A stretch of DNA of 17,195 nt from Rickettsiales bacterium (GTDB taxonomy: Bacteria; Pseudomonadota; Alphaproteobacteria; Rickettsiales; Anaplasmataceae): the NCBI GenBank assembly GCA_031286185.1, contig JAITUS010000059.1, positions 1 to 17,195 of the forward strand. Reading direction: 5' to 3'. This document shows, piece after piece, positions 8,538-15,481 of this stretch. The position numbers were made by a program, and so were the translations under genes. Each line of letters opens with the position of its first letter. Positions within the stretch are counted from its first letter, which is position 1. The notes under the pieces are model-generated. The model was not told the origin of the DNA. It searched no databases and saw only the letters and a program-made list of their open reading frames with translations.

Positions 8538-9008
8538 ATGAATAGTGCTATAAAATTAAATTCTATATTTACTAAGTTATCGAAAAAAAAGAAGCCTAAG
8601 TTGCTAGGTAGAGGTATTGGTTGTGGTAAAGGCAAAACATCTGGTAGGGGACATAAAGGACAAAAGGCTAGAAGTGGCGTTTCCATAAATGGATTTGAAG
8701 GCGGACAACAGTCTATATATACTCGTTTACCTAAAAGAGGTTTTAACCCTATACGTAGGAATATATGCTTCATAATTAATGTCGGTGATGTGCAGCGCTT
8801 AATAGAAACTAAGAAAATAGTAAAAGATTCTGTTATAGACAAAGAGGTGCTATATAAGCTAGGTTTCATAAAGTCTGTCAAGGATAAAATCAAGCTTCTT
8901 AATAAAGGTAAGCTGATCGAGAGGTGTGTATTTCACGTTGATTGTGCGTCAGAGGCTGCAAAAAAATCTGTAGCTTCAGTTGGTGGTAGTGTGGAAATAC
9001 TATCATAA
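8538..9008 (+). CDS. rplO: 50S ribosomal protein L15
   Basis: L15 is a late-assembly 50S protein with a long basic extension into rRNA. The N-terminal glycine- and lysine-rich stretch GRGIGCGKGKTSGRGHKGQKARSG (about residues 25-48) and the following FEGGQQSIYTRLPKRGF are diagnostic. The C-terminal part, ending AAKKSVASVGGSVEIL, fits the family. The 156 residues compare with 144 in E. coli. It directly abuts secY, which starts on the base after its stop. Confidence 0.95.
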   Translation: MNSAIKLNSIFTKLSKKKKPKLLGRGIGCGKGKTSGRGHKGQKARSGVSINGFEGGQQSIYTRLPKRGFNPIRRNICFIINVGDVQRLIETKKIVKDSVIDKEVLYKLGFIKSVKDKIKLLNKGKLIERCVFHVDCASEAAKKSVASVGGSVEILS

Positions 9009-10334
9009 ATGATGAGCAGCAAATCCGCATTTAATAGTTTGGATCCTGCGTTATTATATAAAGGCGATTTATTGAAGCGTATGTTTTTTACGCTAATCGC
9101 TTTAATTTGTTATCGTCTAGGTACTTATGTGCCTATTCCTGGAATTAACCTTGATATAATTAATGATATATTCCCTAAGGAAGGTTCTGGTGTTTTTGGA
9201 GTATTTAATTTATTTTCTGGTGGTGCATTAGCTAGGATGACAATCTTAGCACTAAGTGTTATGCCATACATAGTTGCATCTATAGTTATGCAGTTATTAT
9301 CTTCTGCCATCAAAGGAATTAATGAAGTTGAAAATGATGGGGAATCAGAACGTCGAAAGATGAATTCCTACATACGGTATATGACTATAGTGTTTTGTGT
9401 ATTTCAATCGATTACTATTTTAATTGGATTAGAAAGAATGAATAGGGAAGGGGCATTAATTGTAATCGAACCTGGTTTTATGTTTCGTACAGTAGGTGTT
9501 TTCAGCCTTTTAGGTGGAACTATGTTTCTAATATGGCTTGGTGAGCAAATCAGTGCTAATGGTATAGGTAATGGTATCTCATTAATTATTTTTACTGGCA
9601 TAATATCAGAGCTACATAGTGCTTTTTCATCTCTGTTAGCATTGAACAAAAACGGTAGCATATCGTTATTTATTATCCTTTTTATTTTAGCGGTGTTTTT
9701 TTTGCTGTTGCTTTTGGTTATTTTTGTAGAGTCTTCTTATAGAAAAGTCGTTGTTCAGTATCCTAAAAAGCAGTTTAAAAAATTACATAGTGACAATTTT
9801 ACTTATATCCCATTAAAGATTAATTTATCTGGCGTAATACCAACTATTTTTGCTAATGCAATTTTACTTACACCTATTTCAATTGCGAATTTCTATAAGG
9901 GATATGCTTTTTCTGACTTCATTTTGAACTATTTTATGGCAAATAAAGTAGTTTATATTGTAGCTTACTTAGCGTTTATAATATTTTTTAACTTTTTCTA
10001 TACCAATTTTATATTTAACCCAGAAGAAAATGCCGATTTTCTTAAAAAAAATGGTGGTTTTATACCTGGTAGAAGGCCTGGAAAACATACTTCTGATTAC
10101 CTTCAAGATATAGTTTTTAAATTGACGTTTATTGGCTCTACATATTTGGTGGTTATATGTGCTGTACCTGAAGTCATAAGATATTATTATGATATACCAT
10201 TTATTTTTGGTGGAACGAGCTTATTGATTATAGTTAACGTTGTTACTGATACTATTATGCAAATACAGTCCTATATCTTTTCGAATAGATATGATAGCTG
10301 GATAAAAAAATATGAGTCTAAAACGAGAAATTAA
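9009..10334 (+). CDS. secY: Protein translocase channel subunit SecY
   Basis: SecY is the pore of the Sec translocon in the inner membrane, moving unfolded proteins across or into the membrane with SecE, SecG and SecA. The 441 residues match E. coli (443), and about ten hydrophobic segments can be counted. Diagnostic parts are [13 protein letters not shown] at the end of helix 1 (residues 35-47), the plug and helix 2 region [23 protein letters not shown] (66-88), [18 protein letters not shown] (178-195), the cytosolic loop VVVQYPKK (247-254), and [15 protein letters not shown] in a later cytosolic loop. Two ATGs stand side by side at 9009 and 9012; either could be used. It abuts rplO, its normal neighbour in the spc operon. 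Confidence 0.96.
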   Translation: MMSSKSAFNSLDPALLYKGDLLKRMFFTLIALICYRLGTYVPIPGINLDIINDIFPKEGSGVFGVFNLFSGGALARMTILALSVMPYIVASIVMQLLSSAIKGINEVENDGESERRKMNSYIRYMTIVFCVFQSITILIGLERMNREGALIVIEPGFMFRTVGVFSLLGGTMFLIWLGEQISANGIGNGISLIIFTGIISELHSAFSSLLALNKNGSISLFIILFILAVFFLLLLLVIFVESSYRKVVVQYPKKQFKKLHSDNFTYIPLKINLSGVIPTIFANAILLTPISIANFYKGYAFSDFILNYFMANKVVYIVAYLAFIIFFNFFYTNFIFNPEENADFLKKNGGFIPGRRPGKHTSDYLQDIVFKLTFIGSTYLVVICAVPEVIRYYYDIPFIFGGTSLLIIVNVVTDTIMQIQSYIFSNRYDSWIKKYESKTRN

Positions 10335-10335
10335 G

Positions 10336-10986
10336 ATGATTATTACAATTTTTGGTCCTCCTGGCTCCGGTAAAGGCACTCAATCGAGCCTGCTAATAGC
10401 AAAGTATAACTTAAAGTTAATTTCAGTAGGGGATTTATTGAGAAATATTATATCTAGCAACAGCGAGTTAGGTAAAAAAATAAAGGATACCGTAGAATCC
10501 GGTAATTTGATTCAAGATAAAGTTATATGTGAGTTATTACGTGACCAGCTTGCACTGGTAGATGATAATTTTTTGTTGGATGGTTTTCCGAGAAATTTAA
10601 ATCAAGCTCGTTTCTTAACTCAAACTTTGCTGGAGAGATATAATAGAGATGTGGATATTGTTATTGAGTTACAGCTTGATGATAAGATTGCGGTTAATAG
10701 GTTAAAGAGTCGCCTTGTGTGTTTAGACTGCAAAAGTGTATACAGTGCATCTTCTCTTAAGAATGATGACGGTCTTGTTTGTATGAAATGCAAAAGTACA
10801 AGGTTAAAAAGGAGAATTGATGATTCTGACTTATCTGCAATTAATAGAAGAATAAGCGAATATCACATCCAAATAAAGAGTTTACGTGAATATTATAAAG
10901 ACAAATTGTTAACGATCAATGCTAACCTTAATGTTGATCAGGTAAGACAAGAGATCGAAAGCAAAATTTCTTGCAATTTAGTTTGA
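10336..10986 (+). CDS. adk: Adenylate kinase
   Basis: Interconverts ATP + AMP and two ADP, keeping the adenylate pool balanced in the cytoplasm. It has the P-loop GPPGSGKGT (residues 7-15), the AMP-site DGFPR (82-86), and a lid domain with four cysteines arranged C129-x2-C132 and C149-x2-C152, which indicates a structural zinc site. The later RRIDDSD and INRRISEY arginines bind substrate. It has 216 residues (214 in E. coli). I chose ATG 10336, one base after the secY stop, because the upstream in-frame ATG at 10312 lies inside secY and adds eight residues before the conserved [10 protein letters not shown] start. The secY-adk pair is a common arrangement. The stop overlaps the -35 hexamer of a putative promoter for rpsM. 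Confidence 0.95.
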   Translation: MIITIFGPPGSGKGTQSSLLIAKYNLKLISVGDLLRNIISSNSELGKKIKDTVESGNLIQDKVICELLRDQLALVDDNFLLDGFPRNLNQARFLTQTLLERYNRDVDIVIELQLDDKIAVNRLKSRLVCLDCKSVYSASSLKNDDGLVCMKCKSTRLKRRIDDSDLSAINRRISEYHIQIKSLREYYKDKLLTINANLNVDQVRQEIESKISCNLV

Positions 10987-11010
10987 CTCTGGATTGTTTT
11001 ATGGTATAAA
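10983..11010 (+). promoter_or_regulatory. Putative sigma-70 type promoter of the alpha operon
   Basis: TTGACT at 10983-10988 and TATAAA at 11005-11010 are separated by 16 bases, a good match to the housekeeping promoter consensus (TTGACA, 17 bp, TATAAT). It lies in the 59-bp gap between adk and rpsM, the widest break in the ribosomal block, about 35 bp before the rpsM start. In E. coli the alpha operon is also separately promoted. AT-rich DNA gives chance matches, so this remains inference; the position is what supports it. Confidence 0.5.
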
Positions 11011-11045
11011 TTAAGAGTTATTATTAATAAAGTATCGGAGTACCA

Positions 11046-11414
11046 GTGGCACGTATTGCAGGTGTAAATGTTCCAGTAAAGAAATGTGTTCCTTTTGCAT
11101 TAACTTATATATATGGTATAGGTATTGCTACTGCAAACACAATTTGTCATGCTTGTGAAATTGATAAGAGCAAACGTGTTTCGGAATTACAAGATAAAGA
11201 CATAGAAAAAATCAGCAGTTTCATTAGGCAGAATTATTCTATAGAAGGCGAGTGTAGAAAAGAAGTGGCTATGAATATAAAGTTTTTAGTGGAAATGGGA
11301 TGCTACGGAGGAGTGAGACACAGAAAAGGGTTACCTGTAAGAGGGCAAAGGACTCATACCAATGCTAAAACTCGTAAAGGTAGATCTCGTTTGCCTATTG
11401 CTGGAAAAAAATAA
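11046..11414 (+). CDS. rpsM: 30S ribosomal protein S13
   Basis: S13 of the 30S head, forming bridges to the 50S subunit and contacting P-site tRNA. It starts at GTG 11046, giving [26 protein letters not shown], the exact family start, with GGAG at 11037-11040. The middle has the helix-hairpin-helix-like [10 protein letters not shown] and the tail shows [26 protein letters not shown] (from about residue 88), which is diagnostic. The 122 residues compare with 118 in E. coli. rpmJ (L36), often found just upstream, is missing here. Confidence 0.96.
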   Translation: MARIAGVNVPVKKCVPFALTYIYGIGIATANTICHACEIDKSKRVSELQDKDIEKISSFIRQNYSIEGECRKEVAMNIKFLVEMGCYGGVRHRKGLPVRGQRTHTNAKTRKGRSRLPIAGKK

Positions 11415-11438
11415 GATTTGTTATTATTGTAAGTTTTA

Positions 11439-11825
11439 ATGAAAAAGGTCAGAACAGTTGGTAAAAGTGCAAAAAAGTTTGTTACTGGAGTTGTCCATAT
11501 TCGTGCAACTTTTAATAATACCTTTATAAATGTAACTGACGTTCAGGGTAACACTCTATATCAAACGTCTGTAGGTGCACATGGTTTCTCAGGTTCAAGG
11601 AAATCTACACCTTATGCTGCAGGTAAAGCTTCGGAATCTGCTGCAAAGGTTGCAGTAGAAAGGTTTGGTATGAAAGTTGTTTCTGTGGTAATCCGTGGCC
11701 CTGGTTTTGGGGCTGAAGCTGCAGTTAAGGCCCTTCAAGGATGCGGGTTAACAGTAACCTCAATTGCGGATAAGACTGCAATTCCTCATAATGGGTGCAG
11801 ATTAAGAAAAAAAAGAAGAGTATAG
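11439..11825 (+). CDS. rpsK: 30S ribosomal protein S11
   Basis: S11 lies on the 30S platform near the exit-site mRNA. Diagnostic parts are [22 protein letters not shown] (about residues 17-38), the [16 protein letters not shown] block, [17 protein letters not shown], and the ending [14 protein letters not shown], which contains the family's HNGCR.PK-like signature. The 128 residues match E. coli (129). It follows rpsM after 24 bases and precedes rpoA by 21 bases. Confidence 0.96.
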   Translation: MKKVRTVGKSAKKFVTGVVHIRATFNNTFINVTDVQGNTLYQTSVGAHGFSGSRKSTPYAAGKASESAAKVAVERFGMKVVSVVIRGPGFGAEAAVKALQGCGLTVTSIADKTAIPHNGCRLRKKRRV

Positions 11826-11846
11826 AATATTTGAAAAGGTTATTTT

Positions 11847-12914
11847 ATGTATTATAACGATAGTGTTTCTGTTTTTAGCAACTTAGATAAATTGACTAGA
11901 CCTAATTCAATTAAGGTAGTACCAGGTGATTCAAGTGAAAAAGGCGATATAGTACTAGAACCATTGGAGAGTGGTTTTGCTTTAACACTTGGTAATGCAT
12001 TAAGGCGTGTGATGCTGTCTTCTCTTATAGGTAGTGCTGTTTATGGAATAAAAATCGAGGGCATAACACATGAGTTTACTTCAATTCAAGGAGTAAGAGA
12101 AGATGTAACTGATATAATATTAAATATGAGTATGTTGAGGTGTAAGTTGAATGGCACTTCCAATAAATGCTTGAGTTTGAGTGCTAAAGGACCTTGTCAG
12201 GTATCGGCTGGGATGATAGAAACTGATGATCAGTGTTCTATTGTTAATAAAGATCTGCTGATATGTACACTTGGGCAGAATGTAGAGCTCAACATGACTA
12301 TATATGTGGCTAGTGGAAAAGGCTACCTTCCTGTTGCTAAACATAAGGAAAACGAATTTTTGAAGTTAATGAATGAGCAAGATCTAATTGGGTTCATTCC
12401 GGTTAATGCTTTATATAGTCCTGTCAATAGAGTTTCATATAAGGTGGAGAATAGTCGTGTTGGTCAGGTTACTGATAAGGATAAGTTGATATTATCAGTT
12501 GAGACTGATGGTACAATTTCTCCAAGTCAAGCTGTTGACTCTGCTGCAAGGATATTACAGGAACAACTTCAGCCTTTTATTAGCTCTGATGTAAGTTATA
12601 AAAAATCGCAGGCTTCCTCACCTAATGGTTATAGGGATTTGGGCTACAACCCTATCTTATTGCGCAAAGTGGACGAGATGGAGCTGTCTGTTAGGTCACA
12701 TAATTGCTTGAAAAATGAAAATATCACTTATATAGGCGATCTTGTGCAAAGAACAGAAAATGAAATGCTAAGAACTGCTAATTTTGGTAGAAAGTCCTTG
12801 AATGAGATTAAGGCAGTTTTAAATAATTTCGGCTTGTCTTTGGGTATGGATGTTCCAAATTGGCCACCTAAAGATATAGATGAATTGGCTAGACAACATA
12901 CTGATGAAGATTAG
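11847..12914 (+). CDS. rpoA: DNA-directed RNA polymerase alpha subunit
   Basis: The alpha subunit, whose dimer is the platform for RNA polymerase assembly and whose C-terminal domain touches UP-element DNA and activators. The N-terminal domain shows [21 protein letters not shown] (about residues 40-60), the dimerisation signature, then [12 protein letters not shown]. The C-terminal domain has [16 protein letters not shown], retaining the arginine that matches DNA-binding R265 of E. coli, and later [14 protein letters not shown]. It has 355 residues against 329 in E. coli; a small extra N-terminus and an acidic tail after NWPP account for part of the difference. Full length and apparently functional. 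Confidence 0.96.
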   Translation: MYYNDSVSVFSNLDKLTRPNSIKVVPGDSSEKGDIVLEPLESGFALTLGNALRRVMLSSLIGSAVYGIKIEGITHEFTSIQGVREDVTDIILNMSMLRCKLNGTSNKCLSLSAKGPCQVSAGMIETDDQCSIVNKDLLICTLGQNVELNMTIYVASGKGYLPVAKHKENEFLKLMNEQDLIGFIPVNALYSPVNRVSYKVENSRVGQVTDKDKLILSVETDGTISPSQAVDSAARILQEQLQPFISSDVSYKKSQASSPNGYRDLGYNPILLRKVDEMELSVRSHNCLKNENITYIGDLVQRTENEMLRTANFGRKSLNEIKAVLNNFGLSLGMDVPNWPPKDIDELARQHTDED

Positions 12915-12921
12915 GTAATAT

Positions 12922-13350
12922 ATGAAACATGGAATAAAAAAGCGCAAGCTGTCTCGTCACACTGAACATAGGTTGTCGATGTTGAAGAACCTATCTATCT
13001 CATTAATTAACCATGAGCAGATTATAACTACTCTACCAAAAGCTAAAGAACTTCGTCCATATATGGAAAAATTTATTACAATTGCTAAGAATAAGAATAC
13101 TTTACACGGTAGAAGACTTTTGCTTTCACGCCTTCATAATAATAGGTTAGCAGTTGATAAGTTATTAAACGTTTTAGCTGGTCGTTATCAAGATCGTAAA
13201 GGTGGGTATTCTAGGATAATAAAGTTTAACACTCGAAAGGGTGATTGTGCTTCAATGGCAGTGATAGAACTAGTTGACAGGGATATTACAGCAAAAGGTA
13301 AGGTTTATAGTGAAAATAAAGAAGAAAATAAAGTAGTTACAAAAAGTTAA
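12922..13350 (+). CDS. rplQ: 50S ribosomal protein L17
   Basis: L17, an outer-surface 50S protein near the tunnel exit and the normal last gene of the alpha operon. It starts MKHGIKKRKLSRHTEHRLSML, close to the usual MRHR...L.R...HR...L pattern. It continues with TTLPKAKELRPYMEKFITIAK and YSRIIKFNTRKGDCASMAVIELV, which is typical. The 142 residues exceed the 127 of E. coli because of a polar C-terminal tail after ELVDRD. It begins seven bases after rpoA and ends the ribosomal block; I see no clear intrinsic terminator after it. Confidence 0.94.
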   Translation: MKHGIKKRKLSRHTEHRLSMLKNLSISLINHEQIITTLPKAKELRPYMEKFITIAKNKNTLHGRRLLLSRLHNNRLAVDKLLNVLAGRYQDRKGGYSRIIKFNTRKGDCASMAVIELVDRDITAKGKVYSENKEENKVVTKS

Positions 13351-13374
13351 TTATTATCATAATTTTTTTATCTT

Positions 13375-13724
13375 ATAATAAATAAGTTACACTATTTTAT
13401 AGGCTATTTTAGTGAGTTATTAACTTTAATATATTTAAAGTTAAAGTGGTATAATATTATAAAGCACCGTTATCGTTGTAGGTTTGGTGAAGTTGACTTA
13501 ATTGTATCTAAAAAAAAAGAATTGATTTTATAGAAGTTAAAACAAGTTTACTTGGAAAAGAGATACCGATATCTTCTCTTCAATGTCAGTCCATTGTAAA
13601 TTCCTCTAAACATTTTCTAAGTAAAAACCTTAGTTTTTTAGATTATTCTGTTAGGTATGATTTATGTTTTCTTTCCTTTAAAAAAGGACCTGTCTATATA
13701 AAAAATGCTTGGATTGAAGAGTAA
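13375..13724 (+). pseudogene. yraN: Decayed yraN (UPF0102, nuclease-like) gene
   Basis: A broken copy of the YraN/UPF0102 family, small proteins with an endonuclease-like fold and unsettled role. The first part, read in the frame of 13375, gives YFSELLTLIYLKLKWYNIIK, then HRYRCRFGEVDLIVSKKKELI, matching the family's R-x-GEIDLIA core. It stops at TAG 13531-13533. One added base in the T run at 13526-13529 would restore the frame and yield FIEVKTSLLGKEIPIS and, near the end, VRYDLCFLSFKKG and YIKNAWIEE, the usual C-terminal pattern, up to TAA 13722-13724. The open frame has no ATG, GTG or TTG at its start. Thus it has at least a one-base deletion and probably a lost start codon. The left border is approximate. 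A sequencing error could explain the frameshift alone but not the missing start. Confidence 0.82.
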
Positions 13725-13835
13725 TACCAAATTCCAATGGTAAATTAAAAAGTTTCCCTACGATTAGAGATTTAGCGAATTTATTATGTATCTTGTTTGA
13801 CTCCCCGATAACGAAAGTTGGTGTAACCTTTATGC

Positions 13836-13921
13836 TTAAGAAATTTACCAAACGAAAAAAAAGCAAAAGAAACTCTAGTCAGTATTTATTTTCAGTATTG
13901 GCGTTTTTTATGTCTTAAACG
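13836..13921. repeat. Direct repeat unit, copy 1
   Basis: The first copy of a two-part repeat. It opens with TTAAGAAATTTACCA (13836-13850) followed by an A-rich stretch ending near AGAAACT. It closes with CGTT (13902-13905) and ATGTCTTAAACG (13910-13921). The same two parts recur in the same order about 132-147 bp downstream. Over the first 39 bases I count 32 identities between the copies. GCGTTT at 13901-13906 and AAACGC at 13917-13922 can pair as a six-base stem with a ten-base loop. Confidence 0.65.
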
Positions 13922-13929
13922 CTGCAATT

Positions 13930-13951
13930 TAGCTGCTTTTAAAGGCAGCTA
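13930..13951. repeat. Inverted repeat between the two direct repeats
   Basis: TAGCTGC at 13930-13936 and GCAGCTA at 13945-13951 are perfect inverted arms around an eight-base loop. The hairpin lies between the two copies of the direct repeat. It is not followed by a T run, so it does not look like an intrinsic terminator. The left arm with its flank (TTTAGCTGCTT) also occurs at 16943-16953, just after trkH, which hints at a dispersed element; eleven bases in AT-rich DNA is weak evidence on its own. Confidence 0.5.
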
Positions 13952-13967
13952 GCCTAAGCTATAATAT

Positions 13968-14068
13968 TTAAGAAATTTACCAGGCAGAAAAAAAGACAAA
14001 GAAACCCCGAGGTAGCTAGCTATTCCACTCTCTATTTTAAAATCTGACGTTGGGTGATGTCTTAAACG
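13968..14068. repeat. Direct repeat unit, copy 2
   Basis: The second copy of the unit described for 13836-13921. It opens with the identical TTAAGAAATTTACCA (13968-13982), has a similar A-rich stretch ending AGAAACC, and closes with CGTT (14048-14051), GGGTG and ATGTCTTAAACG (14057-14068). Between the shared parts the copies differ in length by about 15 bp; this copy holds the ten-base palindrome TAGCTAGCTA (14013-14022). The arrangement fits an old local duplication or two members of a dispersed intergenic repeat family. Confidence 0.6.
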
Positions 14069-14401
14069 ACTTATAAGCGCGTTTCAGCTTATATTAGGTA
14101 AAAACCAGAAATTTTAAAAAGACATGCAGTGCATATAGTGCGAAAAATTAAACAATAGTACGCTAAATACAAGCTTTCTTGTCATTTTAACCTGCACAGA
14201 TTGGAAAGTTAAATAAATAGCTTCAGTATTATGATAAGGGGGTTGAAAGAATTTGTCAAGTAGTTTTTTTTATTTCTATTGGGTAACATTTGCTTTCTGT
14301 GTATAACAGCTAAAGTAATTTAGGTTTTTCAAGATGATGAAAGGTAATGCAAGAAATTTAATCATAGGAGAAAATTAGGGCTTTTCAGTTTGATCTTTTG
14401 T

Positions 14402-14407
14402 TATAAT
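14402..14407 (+). promoter_or_regulatory. Possible -10 element before the pstS gene
   Basis: A perfect TATAAT hexamer, 30 bp before the pstS start. I could not find a convincing -35 hexamer at 16-18 bp spacing, so only the -10 is supported. In such AT-rich sequence the match may be chance. Confidence 0.3.
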
Positions 14408-14437
14408 AATTAAGGCTTATGTTCTTAACTAAAAACG

Positions 14438-15454
14438 ATGCTTAGAGGCTTTCTCTTGATTTTTATATTCACAGTGTTCATGCCGCTGTCAAACGCTGAT
14501 GCGAGGAAATATATCAGAATTGTTGGGTCTTCAACTGTTTTTCCTTTTATCTCATTTATAGCTGAGGATTTTAACCGTGTATTCTCCTTTAAAACTCCAG
14601 TTGTGGAATCAATAGGAAGTGGGCCAGGGTTCAAAATGTTTTGCTCAGGGATAGGGGAAGACACGCCAGATATTGCTGCTTCGTCTCGTTCTATAAAAAA
14701 TGCAGAAAGGGAGCTATGTAAAAGGAATAAAGTTGATGAAATGATAGAGATCATTATTGGCTATGATGGAGTTGTAATCGCAAATTCTAATCAAAGCCAT
14801 AGATTTGACTTCTCAAAAAAGGATTTATTTGAAACTTTATCTGCATATTCTCAAGAGAATGGTAAGCTGGTAAAAAATAATAAGAAGCTTTGGTCTGATG
14901 TAAGCCAGGCCTTACCAAAAACAGAAATTGAAATTTATGGTCCACATCAAAATACAGGTACGTACGAAACTTTGATTAATTCTATTATGCTCGATCAATA
15001 CTCATGCATGAATTCAAGAATTTTCAAAGAGAATTATGAAGACCAGGAGGAAAGAAAGAAAGCTTGTAGCAGTATGAGGGACGATGGAAGGTATAAGGAA
15101 GTTGGGATTAATGAAAACATAATAATACAAAAGTTGAAAAGCAACAAGAATGCTTTGGGAATATTTAGTTTTAGTTTTTTGATGAGGAACCAGGATAAAA
15201 TACAAGGAAGCACAATTGCAGGAATTGAGCCAACTTATGAAAATATATCATCGGGAAAATATATATTAGCAAGGCCTCTGTATCTTTATATAAAGAAAGA
15301 ACACTTGAATACTGTTGATGGATTAAGAGAGTTCATTAGAGAAGTTGTCGATTCTATCAGTACTGAGGATGGGTACCTATCCAGGCTCGGTCTGATCCCA
15401 CTTTCAAGCGAAGACATAAAGAAAGTTTCAGCAAAAGTTCATGATATAATGTAA
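14438..15454 (+). CDS. pstS: Phosphate-binding periplasmic protein (PstS-like)
   Basis: The substrate-binding protein of a phosphate ABC importer, expected in the periplasm. It has 338 residues. Residues 1-22 form a signal peptide (LLIFIFTVFMPLS, then a probable cut after NADA), and the mature protein starts RKYIRIVGSST. Phosphate-site motifs typical of PstS are GSSTVFPF (30-37), IGSGPGFKMFCSG (59-71), DIAASSR (78-84) and NTGTYE (172-177). The later KSNKNALGIFSFSFL matches the family's 'G.(I/L)G' strand. The ABC partners PstC, PstA and PstB are not in the window. No Shine-Dalgarno sequence is seen before ATG 14438; this start is chosen because it gives a complete signal peptide. trkH follows after 27 bp, so the two may share a transcript. 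Specificity for phosphate is inferred from the motifs. Confidence 0.88.
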   Translation: MLRGFLLIFIFTVFMPLSNADARKYIRIVGSSTVFPFISFIAEDFNRVFSFKTPVVESIGSGPGFKMFCSGIGEDTPDIAASSRSIKNAERELCKRNKVDEMIEIIIGYDGVVIANSNQSHRFDFSKKDLFETLSAYSQENGKLVKNNKKLWSDVSQALPKTEIEIYGPHQNTGTYETLINSIMLDQYSCMNSRIFKENYEDQEERKKACSSMRDDGRYKEVGINENIIIQKLKSNKNALGIFSFSFLMRNQDKIQGSTIAGIEPTYENISSGKYILARPLYLYIKKEHLNTVDGLREFIREVVDSISTEDGYLSRLGLIPLSSEDIKKVSAKVHDIM

Positions 15455-15481
15455 TATCTTTTTGCTCTGGAAAGTAACTCT

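Larger units (their letters stand above)
13725..14437. other. Non-coding spacer with repeats, no intact gene
   Basis: A 713-bp stretch between the yraN remnant and pstS. I see no credible gene on either strand. The only sizeable open frame, 62 codons on the minus strand at 13678-13866, overlaps the end of the yraN remnant and has no recognised domain. The middle contains two diverged direct repeats and small hairpins, listed separately. The last part, about 14070-14437, is AT-rich. It has the odd-centred palindrome ATGCAGTGCAT at 14124-14134 and a T-rich run near 14264-14272 without a GC-rich stem before it, so I do not call a terminator. Confidence 0.6.

Noticed and set aside
10312..10335. 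An upstream in-frame ATG for adk at 10312.
   Set aside because: It lies inside secY and adds eight residues not typical of the family, while ATG 10336 gives the standard start before the P-loop.
13725..13742. A small inverted repeat (TACCA / TGGTA) just after the yraN remnant.
   Set aside because: Arms of only five bases with an eight-base loop and no T run after it; too weak to call a terminator.
13678..13866. A 62-codon open frame on the minus strand overlapping the end of the yraN remnant.
   Set aside because: It has no recognised domain, overlaps the 3' end of the remnant and reads through repeat-bearing spacer; AT-rich DNA gives such frames by chance. It could be part of a dispersed repeat, which only a genome search would show.
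14260..14280. A T-rich run that might be a terminator before pstS.
   Set aside because: No GC-rich inverted repeat stands directly before it, and it lies far from the end of any intact gene.
13351..14437. A CRISPR array or tRNA gene in the spacer.
   Set aside because: There are only two diverged repeat copies with unequal spacing, and no cloverleaf or T-loop consensus was found on either strand.
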